This document shows, one piece after another, positions 53,111 through 62,560 of a DNA stretch of 64,000 nucleotides. The stretch comes from Euglena gracilis (lineage: Eukaryota > Euglenida > Euglenophyceae > Euglenales). The translations under genes were made by a program, and so were the position numbers. Within the stretch, counting starts at the first letter, position 1, and every line of letters begins with the position of its first letter. The DNA lies in contig CP154957.1 in NCBI GenBank assembly GCA_039621445.1, forward strand, positions 42,807,857 through 42,871,856, in the 5' to 3' direction. Under the pieces are notes generated by a model. It ran no database searches. It was not told the origin of the DNA and worked only from the letters and a program-made list of their open reading frames with translations.

Positions 53111-53918
53111 ATGGTTTTAAACTGAATTTGTTTCCCCTCCAAAATTTGCCTGAGCAAATCATGCAAAGCAGGGGCCACCTGGGGGGTGGCATTTGTTCCC
53201 CCCTGCAATTGGTGAACATACCCCTGTAGGGGGTGATTTTCAGGCAGGGGGTCCCTGGAGCTTTCATTTTTATTAATTGGGGCCACCACGTGGCTGAATC
53301 CCAGTAGGGGGTGACCATCAAAACTTTGGTCTGGGGAAACATTTTCAACCTGGGTAAAAATTTTTGAATTATTGACCAGGGGGGGTTTGCATAAAGATCC
53401 CCCATGTTGTCCAGTGGACATTGTAATGCATTTATCGCTGTGGCTTCCCAATGGGGCCACCTGGCCACAAATTTGGGCAGTTTTTTGTTGCCTGGGGAGG
53501 CAAATAAATCTGTTTCCAGATTTATGAAATCTTTGAACTGCTGTCTGAGCCATTGAAAAAGTTGGGGGTCTAAAGAATAATCCCCCCTGTCCATTTCCCA
53601 CCTGCTGATGGGGTCTGCTAGGCATTCCTTTGAAGGCACCCAGTTGACTTGGAGGTTTACTTGGTGCTCCGTGCACCACTTGAAAAATGGTCTTAGCATT
53701 TTGTTGAAGGGGTCCTTTCTGCCCCCACCTTTTGTTAGGTAAAAGTAAATTACCTGGTTGTCTACTGACAAGGAAACGGTTTCCCCAGGTTTGCTCAAAC
53801 TTTTCACAGTGTTGATTGCTGCACTGAGCTCCTTTACATTGATGTGCAAAATGGAGTCTTTTCTCCAAAATTCCTGCACAATTTCTCCTGTGTGGATGTC
53901 TAGCCCCCCCCCAGGCAT
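53079..53918 (-). CDS. DIRS-like element 1: RNase H and linker region
   Basis: Reads LDIHTGEIVQEFWRKDSILH, INVKELSAAINTVKSLSKPG, SLSVDNQVIYFYLTKGGG, WVPSKECLADPISRWEMDRG, then the DIRS-type block LDPQLFQWLRQQFKDFINLE, TDLFASPGNKKLP and ANPPWSIIQKFL. The Glu of KELSA and the Asp residues of DNQ and ADPISR fit an RNase H active site. It is +1 relative to the reverse transcriptase frame. The shift falls at a C-run near 53,905, and element 2 has RT and RNase H in one frame here, so a base gain or loss is likely. Confidence 0.85.
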   Translation of the reverse strand: MPGGGLDIHTGEIVQEFWRKDSILHINVKELSAAINTVKSLSKPGETVSLSVDNQVIYFYLTKGGGRKDPFNKMLRPFFKWCTEHQVNLQVNWVPSKECLADPISRWEMDRGDYSLDPQLFQWLRQQFKDFINLETDLFASPGNKKLPKFVARWPHWEATAINALQCPLDNMGDLYANPPWSIIQKFLPRLKMFPQTKVLMVTPYWDSATWWPQLIKMKAPGTPCLKITPYRGMFTNCRGEQMPPPRWPLLCMICSGKFWRGNKFSLKPLKISWGETPV

Positions 53919-55164
53919 GGGTGCTGCTGTCTGAGTGCAACATTCTGGTTGCAGTTTGGGGGAAGGGTCTGCCCCCCCAGGTGTCCAGCAGAATTTTTAT
54001 TTCCCTTAATTGGGCTTTGATTTCCTGGGAAATGTGGTGTTTTGAGTCCCAGGGGGCTGTGGACTTTGCCACCAAAAAATTTGCTAGGGAGTCTGTAAAA
54101 GCCCTTAAAAAGGGCAGGGCCATTAGGTTGCATCTTATTTGGCCCAAAATGGCAGCCAACTGCCTTTTTGACATGTAATCTTTTTTCACGATTTTTCCCA
54201 GCTCCTTTTTTATGGTTTTGACTTTCAGGGGGGGCACCTGTAGCTTTCCTTCCTGGAAGTTCAGTTGAAAACCCAGATGGGTTACCACTTGTGTGGGCTG
54301 GAGGGTGGACTTTTTTATATTGATTTTGAACCCAGAATCCAGCAAATCTTTGACAACTCTGTTCAGGTGATTTTGCAATGTGTTTTGGGTGGGGGCCACC
54401 AGCAAAATGTCGTCCAGGTAAATAAACACCTGGATGCCTCTTTTTCTCCACAGCTTTTCGAATGTTTTCATCACTGACATGAAAATTTGGGGCATTACAT
54501 TTAGCCCAAAGCAGCCTGTTTGAAATTCCCAGGTCTGCCCCCCCACCTGATGCCTTAAAAATGGCCTTAGGCCTTGACCTAATGGAATATGAAAATAGGC
54601 ATCCTTTAGGTCTATTTCTGCTGCCCAGTGGCCTTTTTCCAAAACTGGAAAAATGTGCTGGATATGATCCAGCTTGAAAGGTTTTACTTGAAACTGCTGA
54701 TTTATTTCTCTGCAGTCGCTGATCATTCTCCATTTGGTTGTTCCCCCTTCTGGTTTTGAAATTAAAAACCATGGGATCAAATGCTGGGTTTTTGAGTCCC
54801 AAACTCGTTTCACTGCCCCAGTTTTTTCGTAATCCAACAGGATTTTTTCTGCCTGGTTCAGGTCCAGGTTGGCTCTGGGTTTTGGGTGGGTGGACAATTT
54901 TGGGGGATTCACCCAGGGGGGTTGAATTCCATTTTTTATCAATTGACATGTTGCTGGGGGGGCATTTTTTGTCCACCATTTTAGACTTTTCTGAAGTCTT
55001 TGGAACAGGGGGGTGTCTCCCCATTTTTCCTCCATGGAATTTATTTTCCCAACTAGATGATTTCCTGGGGGCTGGGTGGGGGGTGTTGGACATTTCACAG
55101 CCCCTAGAGCCCCTAGGGCTTGAGCCCTTGGAAAATGAAAATGTTTCTGGGGATGTGCATGCAC
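53905..55164 (-). CDS. DIRS-like element 1: reverse transcriptase
   Basis: From 55,164 on the minus strand: SMEEKWGDTPLFQRLQKSLK, LIPWFLISKPEGG, WRMISDCREINQQF, IDLKDAYFHIPLG (residues about 184-196; motif A), VFIYLDDILLVAP (YLDD at residues 249-252) and the thumb segment VKKDYMSKRQLAAILGQI. This polymerase copies the element RNA into DNA. All catalytic Asp residues are present. It overlaps the Gag-like frame by about 50 bases. Confidence 0.92.
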
Positions 55165-56117
55165 TCTCTCCCTCTCTGCTCACACTCTCTCTGGAGGATC
55201 TCGTTGTTGGTTTCCATACCATAGGGCTTACTGCCCCGGATTTGCCTGTCTGGCCTTCTTGATGTTGATGATGTTGGTAGCCATACCATAGGGGGCCCAC
55301 TGTGGGACCCCCCCTTGTTGATTGAGCAGGAATAAATGCTGGTGGGGAGTCTTCCCCTTCCTGTTCCTCCTGGGGCTGGGCAGGGGGCTGCCCATTTAAA
55401 TACAAAGCCCTTGCAGGGCTGCCCCTTAGCTTCTGGGGGGCCTGTGATGGACCCCCCTTGTGGTCTTGTTGAAATTGATCTTCTGGACATTTCTGGCCCC
55501 AATGGCCTTGATGATAACTTGAAAGGCCCCAATGGCCTGTTTGATTTCTGGATCGCCATGCCCATTTGAAATCTTGAGGGGTTCTTGGGGCCCCACCCTT
55601 GACCCCTGGGGGGTGGTGTGATTGATAAGTGATGGGGATGGTGTGTCTGACCTTTTCTGCCCCTGCCATGTCCTGTGGGGCCTTGGTGCTGGTGGCCACC
55701 TTGGCCTTTGTTCCAGCGACTTTGGATGCTGTAGATGCCTTCATGGCTGGTTGTGCCGTCATGGCTTCTGTGGCCACCATGGCCTGTGCGGTTCTGGCTG
55801 CCATAGCCCCGCTTGAAAACATACTGTGTTTTGGAAAGTTGGCCACCATGGCCCTGTTTCCAATGACCGCAGTGGTCTGCTGGTTGTTGCTTCTGCCCAT
55901 TGCGGGGTCTTCTGACCACTGTCTGCCAGGGTCCGTGGCCATCACTCTGGGGGGTTTGGGTTGTGAAAGTTTCTTTTGGGGAAATTTCTTTTGGGGAAGG
56001 GGCAGCCACGGTTCGCCATAGTCGACCCGCGCCGTCAGGTTGTCCAGCTGCTGCGGCTTCTGCTGCTCCCTCTTGAAGTTCTCCAGCGCTGTTCGTCTTG
56101 GAAATTGCATCTTTCAT
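55113..56117 (-). CDS. DIRS-like element 1: Gag-like ORF1
   Basis: 334 codons starting MKDAISKTNSAGELQEGAAE, then SDGHGPWQTVVRRPRNGQ and a Gly/Gln/His/Arg-rich middle (RWNKGQGGHQHQGPTGHGRG). No CCHC zinc knuckle. The low-complexity basic composition suggests an RNA- or DNA-binding coat protein, as assumed for ORF1 of DIRS elements. The GHGPW..V.RRP block is kept in elements 2 and 3. Confidence 0.7.
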   Translation of the reverse strand: MKDAISKTNSAGELQEGAAEAAAAGQPDGAGRLWRTVAAPSPKEISPKETFTTQTPQSDGHGPWQTVVRRPRNGQKQQPADHCGHWKQGHGGQLSKTQYVFKRGYGSQNRTGHGGHRSHDGTTSHEGIYSIQSRWNKGQGGHQHQGPTGHGRGRKGQTHHPHHLSITPPPRGQGWGPKNPSRFQMGMAIQKSNRPLGPFKLSSRPLGPEMSRRSISTRPQGGSITGPPEAKGQPCKGFVFKWAAPCPAPGGTGRGRLPTSIYSCSINKGGSHSGPPMVWLPTSSTSRRPDRQIRGSKPYGMETNNEILQRECEQRGRECMHIPRNIFIFQGLKP

Positions 56118-56235
56118 TGAAATCTTTCAGATGCTTCAACAATTTCTGTTTTGAGGTTCTGCACGAGCGTCTTGTTCTGAATATGTTGAATTGATTGATT
56201 GACTTCTTCTTCTTCCAATTGAAATGGTATTTGAC

Positions 56236-56463
56236 GTTCCTTTCTTCTGGGTGTCGAAGGGCAAATTAAGAATCAGCCAACTTCGGCGAAAAAAGGCACT
56301 AAGCGGGACCTCCTAACCCAGCGAACACGAACAATCCAAACAACACCGCCGGCGAGCAAGGCATGGCCTCACAAGGGCCAAAGTGCGGTCCCCGAGGTGT
56401 CTGCCTATTTTCGCCGGAGTTGGCTGATTCTTAACTTGCCCTTCGACACCCAGAAGAAAGGAA
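56236..56463. repeat. Palindromic junction of two head-to-head DIRS-like elements
   Basis: TTCTTCTGGGTGTCGAAGGG at 56,240 meets its inverse at 56,440. The arms are about 55 bp with one or two changes. Between them lie ACTAAGCGGGACCTCCTAAC and GCCGGCGAGCAAGGCATGGC terminal modules. Element 1 leaves to the left and element 2 to the right. Confidence 0.8.
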
Positions 56464-56584
56464 CAAAGTTCACGAACGAAGAACAACCGAAACAAGAAGT
56501 CAATATCAATTCAATATCCAGAAGAACACGAACCAGACGAACATCAATTGAAGAATTCAATTAACAATTTCAATTTCGACTTCG

Positions 56585-57640
56585 ATGAGCAATGCACTGG
56601 AGAAGCAATTGGAATCATATGATCACGGACGTCCTGGAGGAGCGGCCGCAGCAGCTGGAGACCTTGGAGATGCAGTCATCACGTGGCAAACCGGGGTCGT
56701 TCTTCCCACCCAGACCCCCACCCCAGAAATTTCCCAGCCCAGAACCCCACCCAATGACGGCCACGGTCCTTGGACCATTGTGGCCAGAAGGCCCACAAGA
56801 CAAAAGTCAGCCCCAGCCCTCGGTGGGCAAGGAATGGGCCATGGAGGCCCAAAACGCTTTACAATTGGACAATCAAAGCCCACACATCAGGGGCATTTCA
56901 CTCAAAGGCGCCCAGTAGCCTGGGCACAAATTGGCCAGAAGAGGGGGAGATGGAATCAAGGCCAAGGAGGTCAACACCACAAGGGCCATGGGGGCCAGTT
57001 TTTCAAGCAAATCCATTCAGGAAGGGGCAGAAAAGGTCTGTCCAACCCCCCCAATTCAGCTTGCACAACAACCCCTCTCAAGGGGACAAAGGGGGGGCAC
57101 AGCAGCCCCCCCAGATTTCCAATGGAGCTGGAGACCAAGGTCAAGAACAGCCCCATGGAGGGGAGACCAAGGACTGGAGCAGAATTTCATTCAATGTCAT
57201 TTGCACGGCCATGGCGGCCAAAAAGTGCAGGGCCAGGGCGGCCAGTTTTTACAGGGCCATGGCGGCCAGTTTTTACAGGGCCATGGAGGCCAGAATTTAT
57301 CAGGCCAGGGAGGCCAAATGAGTCAACAAGGCCATGGGGGCCAAAGGGGTGGTCCAGAAATGGCCCCCCAGAAGCTAAGGTGCAAAGCTTATATAAATCA
57401 ACTGCAGCAGCCCCAGGAGGATGCCCCACAGGGGGCATTGGAGGAAAAGGGGGCCAACCCCCCAGATCAATTTACTTCTCTCATGGCAGGGGCAGATCAG
57501 AACAAGGGGGGGACCCTCGAAGGCCCCCCTATGGTATGTCATCTGACAACACCGATGACAAGGTCCAGCACAAGAGAGTCTGTGAGCAGAGAGGGAGAGA
57601 GTGCATGCACACCCCCCCAGTGTTCATTTCAAAGTACTCA
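56585..57640 (+). CDS. DIRS-like element 2: Gag-like ORF1
   Basis: Starts MSNALEKQLESYDHGRPGGA, then NDGHGPWTIVARRPTRQKSA, RWNQGQGGQHHKGHGGQFF and repeated PGRPVFTGPWRPVFTGPWRP. It ends about where VCEQRGRECMHTPP overlaps the polymerase frame. Same role as in element 1. The frame remains open far beyond into the polymerase region, but that part is a shadow frame. Confidence 0.65.
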
Positions 57641-59669
57641 ATCCCTGGGGGTGAAATGTCCAACACCCCCCACCCAGCCCCCCCAAAATCATTTACTTCA
57701 GGAAATAAATTCCATGGAGGAAAAATGGGGAGACACCCCCCTGCACCAACGTTTGCAAAAAAGCCTGAAATGGTGGAAAAAACATGCACCTCAAGCAACA
57801 TGTCAACTCATCAGGGATGGAATTCAAACCCCCTGGGCACATCCCCCAAAATTGTCCACCCACCCAAAAACCAGAGCAAATTTGGACCTAAACCAGGCAG
57901 AAAAGATACTGCAGGACTACGAAAAAACTGGATCAGTAAGGAGGGTTGTGAATTCAAACTCCCAGCATCTGATACCCTGGTTTTTGATTTCAAAACCAGA
58001 AGGGGGACTAACAAAATGGAGGCTGATAAGCGACTGCAGGGAACTAAATCAACAGTTCCAAGTCAAACCTTTCAAGTTGGACCACATCCAACATATTTTC
58101 CCTGTTTTGGAAAAAGGCCACTGGGCAGCCAAAATCGATTTAAAGGATGCTTATTTTCACATCCCAGTGAGCCAGGCCCTAAGGCCATTTTTAAGACATC
58201 AGGTGGGGGGACAGACCTGGGAATTCCAGGCAGGCTGTTTTGGCCTGAATGTCATGCCCCAAATCTTCATGGGGGTCATGAAAACCTTCGAAAAACTTTG
58301 GAGAAAACGGGGCATTCAGGTATTCATATACCTGGACGACATTTTGCTGGTGGCCCCAACACAAAACAATTTACAACACCATCTCAACACAGTGGTCAGA
58401 GATTTGTTGAGAGCAGGGTTCAAAATCAATGTCAAAAAGTCAACCCTGCAGCCCACCCAAATTGTAAATTATCTTGGATTCCAACTAAACTTCCAAGAGG
58501 GAAAATTACAGGTGCCCCCTCAGAAAATAAAAACAGTAAAAAAGGAGCTGGGAAAAATGGTGAAAAAAGATTACATGTCAAAAAGGCAATTGGCTGCCAT
58601 TTTGGGCCAAATAAGGTGCAACCTGATGGCCCTGCCCTTTTTAAGGGCTTTTACAGGTTCCCTGACAAAATTTTTGGTGGCAAATTCCACAGCACCCTGG
58701 GATTCAAAACATCCCATTTCACAGGAAATAAAGGCCCAATTAAGAGAAATAAAAATTCTGCTGGACACCTGGGGGGGCAGACCCTTCCCCCAAAATGCAA
58801 CAAGAGAGTTGCACTCAGACAGCAGCACCCATGCCTGGGGGGGGCTGGACATTCGAACTGGAAAAATCGTCCAAGAGTTTTGGAGAGAAAACTCCACTTT
58901 GCACATCAATGTAAAGGAGTTAAGTGCAGCCATAAGCACAGTAAAAAGTCTCAGCAAGCCAGGAGAAACTGTGTCCCTGTCAGTGGACAATCAAGTAATT
59001 TATTATTATTTAACAAAAGGTGGGGGCAAGAAAGACCCGTTCAACACAATGCTAAGACCATTTTTCAAATGGTGCATGGAGAAAAATGTCAATCTCCAAG
59101 TAAACTGGGTCCCATCAAAGGAATGCCTGGCAGACCCCATAAGCAGATGGGAAATGGACAGGCGGGACTACTCACTCGACCCCAAACTTTTTCACTGGCT
59201 GAAACAGCAATTCAAAAATTGCATAAATCTAGAAACAGACCTTTTTGCATCCCCAGGCAACAGAAAACTGCCACAATTTGTGGCCAGGTGGCCCCACTGG
59301 GAAGCCACAGCTGTGGACGCTTTACAATGTCCACTGGACAACATGGGGGATCTTTATGCAACCCCCCCCTGGTCTGTAATCCAAAAATTTCTCCCCAGAT
59401 TAAGAATGTTTCCACGGACCAAAGTTTTGATGGTCACCCCCTACTGGGATTCAGCCACATGGTGGCCCCAATTAATAAAAATGAGAGTTCCAGGGACCCC
59501 CTGCCTAAAAATCACCCCCTACAAGGGCATGTTCACCAATTGCAGGGGGGAAAAAATGCCACCCGCCAGGTGGCCCCTCCTTTGCGTGATTTGCTCAGGC
59601 AAATTTTGGAGGGGAAACAAATACAAAATTCAACCATTACAGATTTCCTGGGCAGAAACCCCAGTTTGA
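57600..59669 (+). CDS. DIRS-like element 2: reverse transcriptase plus RNase H
   Basis: One uninterrupted frame (open from 56,931) holds the RT (SMEEKWGDTPLHQRLQKSLK; LIPWFLISKPEGG; IDLKDAYFHIPVS; VFIYLDDILLVAP near 58,320-58,358) and the RNase H region (LDIRTGKIVQEFWRENSTLH; INVKELSAAISTVKSLSKPG; LSVDNQVIYYYLTKGGG; LADPISRWEMDRRDYSLDPK). It ends GNKYKIQPLQISWAETPV. The catalytic Asp and Glu residues are present. This copy shows that RT and RNase H form one ORF in the intact element. Confidence 0.92.
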   Translation, partial: SACTPPQCSFQSTQSLGVKCPTPPTQPPQNHLLQEINSMEEKWGDTPLHQRLQKSLKWWKKHAPQATCQLIRDGIQTPWAHPPKLSTHPKTRANLDLNQAEKILQDYEKTGSVRRVVNSNSQHLIPWFLISKPEGGLTKWRLISDCRELNQQFQVKPFKLDHIQHIFPVLEKGHWAAKIDLKDAYFHIPVSQALRPFLRHQVGGQTWEFQAGCFGLNVMPQIFMGVMKTFEKLWRKRGIQVFIYLDDILLVAPTQNNLQHHLNTVVRDLLRAGFKINVKKSTLQPTQIVNYLGFQLNFQEGKLQVPPQKIKTVKKELGKMVKKDYMSKRQLAAILGQIRCNLMALPFLRAFTGSLTKFLVANSTAPWDSKHPISQEIKAQLREIKILLDTWGGRPFPQNATRELHSDSSTHAWGGLDIRTGKIVQEFWRENSTLHINVKELSAAISTVKSLSKPGETVSLSVDNQVIYYYLTKGGGKKDPFNTMLRPFFKWCMEKNVNLQVNWVPSKECLADPISRWEMDRRDYSLDPKLFHWLKQQFKNCINLETDLFASPGNRKLPQFVARWPHWEATAVDALQCPLDNMGDLYATPPWSVIQKFLPRLRMFPRTKVLMVTPYWDSATWWPQLIKMRVPGTPCLKITPYKGMFTNCRGEKMPPARWPLLCVICSGKFWRGNKYKIQPLQISWAETPV

Positions 59670-60786
59670 AAAGGTACCAAAGTGCCTTTACACTTTTATG
59701 GGTCATTCTGGACAAAATGGGGGTGCCCCCCCCCAAAGCAACCACAGACCAAGTGGCTGACGCTTTAATTCAACTTTTTCAATTTTCAAAGGCCCAGGCC
59801 CGTAATGCATACAGTGCTGTGCTTTTGATCCCTGGCTTGGGTGGCCTAAGGTTTAATACCTTATTAACACCTTACAAAAGGCTTTGGAACCAGAATCTGG
59901 AAAAATATGGTGCTTTTTGGGATCCCCTCCCAATCCTCCCGGGCACTGGCAAGGCAGCCTGTGCCCACTGATATTTGTGCATTGCGCACACAGCTCATTT
60001 TTTGTTCACGCATCCTGTGTTTATACCGTTCATCTGATTTGGCACAAGTCAAAAGAACCACAAGTGTGTTGGGGGGGGGCACCCTACATTCAAATCAAAC
60101 GTAAAGGACAGAAATTCCACAAGTGGGAAAGAGTTGTGTCAATTCCCCACTGTCCCAAAATCAGTCCCTTTTATTTAATTATGGCTTATGTGGCCGCAAC
60201 CCGATTTTACGTAAAGCCTGGGGGTCCCCTTCTGATTTCCTTAAAACCCCCCTATACACCCATAAGTGCTGACACAATTGCTTCTATTACAAGAGAATTT
60301 TTGACCAAACAGGGGGTACCCCCCCAGGTGTGGGGACACCACTCCACCAGAGGGGCAGGGGTTGGGTTGCTCAAACAATTGGGCCTTTCAGCCCAAGAAG
60401 TTTGTGAAATTGGGCAATGGAAAGGCTTTGAGGCCTTTACAGCCCATTATCAAAGACTGGGTACCCAAGGTACCTTGGAAAATGCCCTGGCCCCCCTCAT
60501 TTCAGTGCACAATCTGGACTCACAATGGCAAAGTGCGGAGCCCGAGGTGTCTCGTACTCCCTCGAGGAAAACCGACAAGAGAGGAAGGGACACCGAGGGC
60601 GGAGCACAAAGACATTGTGAGCCCGACCCCCCCCTCCCTTTGAAAAAATTTGTCTTCAAACGCCCTCGGTCAGATAGTGGGGGCCAGGGGTGGGAAACCC
60701 CCCAGGGGAAGAGACAGGAGCACGGTCGCCACGTCGGAGACAATGCAGCCAACTCCGGCGAGGCGGCACTAAGCGGGACCTCCTAA
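59560..60786 (+). pseudogene. DIRS-like element 2: tyrosine recombinase, frameshifted
   Basis: The start (DFLGRNPSLKRYQSAFTLLW) is -1 relative to the RNase H frame, the same overlap as in element 1. Near 59,940 it shifts to a second frame (CSRILCLYRSSDLAQVKRTT) and near 60,075, at a G9 run, to a third (HKWERVVSIPHCPKISPFYL; WGHHSTRGAGVGLLKQLG; EAFTAHYQRLG). The Arg, HxxR and Tyr residues are all present, so the chemistry is intact but the frame is not. It ends in the same basic tail and a stop just before the terminal repeat. Confidence 0.85.
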
Positions 60787-61330
60787 CCCAGCGCACAACG
60801 AACAATCACACAACACCGCCGGCGAGCAAGGCATGGCCTCACAATGTCTTTGTGCTCCGCCCTCGGTGTCCCTTCCTCCCTTGTCGGTTTTCCTCGAGGG
60901 AGTACGAGCCTCCCGGGCGGTAACCGCTGCGTTTTACGCACGCCCGCCACGGGCAAAATTGCGCTTGTCCGCCGGCCGGGGGTCGGGCTCACAAGGTCTT
61001 TGTGCTTCGCCCTCGGTGCCCCTTCCTCCCTTGTTGGCTGTCCCCGAGGGAGTACGAGACACCCCGGGCGCCGCACTTTGCCCTTGTGAGGCCAGATTGC
61101 GCACTGAAATTAGGGGGGCCAGGGCATTTTCCAGGGCACCTTGGGCAGCACCAAGTCGTTGATAGTGGGCTTTTTAAAGCGACACCTCGGGCTCCGCACT
61201 TTGCCATTGTGAGGCCATGCCTTGCTCGCCGGCGGTGTTGCGTGATTGTTCGCTGCGCTGGGTTAGGAGGTCCCGCTTAGTGCCTTTTTTCGCCGGAGTT
61301 GGCTGATTCCTAACTTGCCCTTCGACACCC
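60766..61330. repeat. Terminal repeats between DIRS-like elements 2 and 3
   Basis: Modules ACTAAGCGGGACCTCCTAAC (60,769), GCCTCCCGGGCGGTAACCGC (60,907), CAGGGCATTTTCCAGGGCAC, GCTGGGTTAGGAGGTCCCGC (61,258) and TTCGCCGGAGTTGGCTGATT (61,289) are arranged direct and inverted. A copy of the 3' end of the recombinase gene (61,100-61,190) is embedded. Such split and inverted repeats fit DIRS-like rather than LTR elements. Confidence 0.7.
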
Positions 61331-61454
61331 AGAAGAAAGGAAAAGAGTTCACGAACGAAGAAGAACCGAGAAAAGAAGTCAATATCAATTCAATATCCAG
61401 AAGGACGCGATCCAGACGAACGGCAATTGAGAATTCAATTATCAATTTTCAATT

Positions 61455-62560
61455 TTGACTTCAATGAGCAATGCAGTGGAGAAGAAATTGGGAAGTCATG
61501 GCCACGGACGTCCTGGAGCAGTTGCCGCAGAAACAGGAGAACTTGGAGATGCGGTCGACACGCGACGAACCGCGGCCGTTTTTTCCTCCCAGACCCCCAC
61601 CCCAGAAATTTGCCAGCCCAAACCCCCCCCCCAGTGACGGCCACGGTCCTTGGACCACTGTGGCCAGAAGGCCCAGAAGACAAAAGTCTGCCCCAGCCCT
61701 TGATGGGCAAAAGATGGGCCAGGGGGGCCCAAATTGCTCCACAATTGAACAATCACAACCCACACATGTGGGGCATCTCCCCCAAAGGCGCCCAGTCGCC
61801 TATACAACAATTGGCCAGAAGATGGGGAGGTGGAATCAAGGCCAAGGAGGACAACACTACAGGGGCCATGGGGGCCAGTTTTACAAACAAATCCCCTCAG
61901 GAAGGGGCAGAAAAGGTCTGTCCAACCCCCCCAATTCATCCATCGCAAGAGCCCCTCTCAAGGGGAAAAGGGGGGGCCACAGCAGCCCCCCCAGATTTCA
62001 AGTGGGGTTGGAGGCCAAATCAAGGCCTGAAGGATTATGGAAGGAAATTTACACATGGAGACCTTGGAGACCAGCAGGGTGGACCCACAGTGGCCACCAA
62101 GAAGCTAAGGGGCATCATGCCCAACCAGCAGGGTGGACCCACAGTGGCCACCAAGAAGCTAAGACAGCTGCTGGAGAAATCCCCCGAGGGACCCACAGAG
62201 GCCCTCTGCCAAAAATGGGGGAAAAGGGGACCCACAGTGGCCCCTTTAATGACCCAGCCTCAGGAGGAAAAGGGACCCACAGTGGCCCTTTTGGAGGGAG
62301 GGGCAGATACCCCTCCAACATTTATTTCTCAATTCCCGATCAATCAATCAAGGGGGGGACCCACAGAGGCCCCCCTATGGTATGGCAACCAACCACATCA
62401 ACATGGAGAAGACCAGATAGGCCAAACAGGTGCATTAAGCCCTATGGTATGTCTTCCAACAACAAGATCATCCAGAGAGGTGAGCAGAGAGGGAGAGAAT
62501 GCATGCACATCCCCCCAGAAAACATTTCTTTTTACAAGGGCACAAGCCCTAGGGGACCTA
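61455..62560 (+). pseudogene. DIRS-like element 3: Gag-like ORF1, frameshifted
   Basis: One frame begins MSNAVEKKLGSHGHGRPGAV and stops near 61,637. The homologous continuation SDGHGPWTTVARRPRRQKSA is in the next frame (open from 61,471), so a small indel in a C-run near 61,620 separates them. The middle carries a duplicated GGWTHSGHQEAKG segment (62,075-62,165) and repeated GPTVA-type codons absent from the other copies. Confidence 0.65.

Noticed and set aside
53900-56110. 736-codon minus-strand frame over element 1
   Set aside because: Lacks RT motifs and runs -1 to the true RT frame. The real proteins are the Gag-like ORF from 56,117 and the RT from 55,164.
59500-59971. 1128-codon frame over the polymerase of DIRS-like element 2
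   Set aside because: Only its start (Gag-like) and its end (recombinase start) are real. The middle is a shadow of the RT-RNase H frame.
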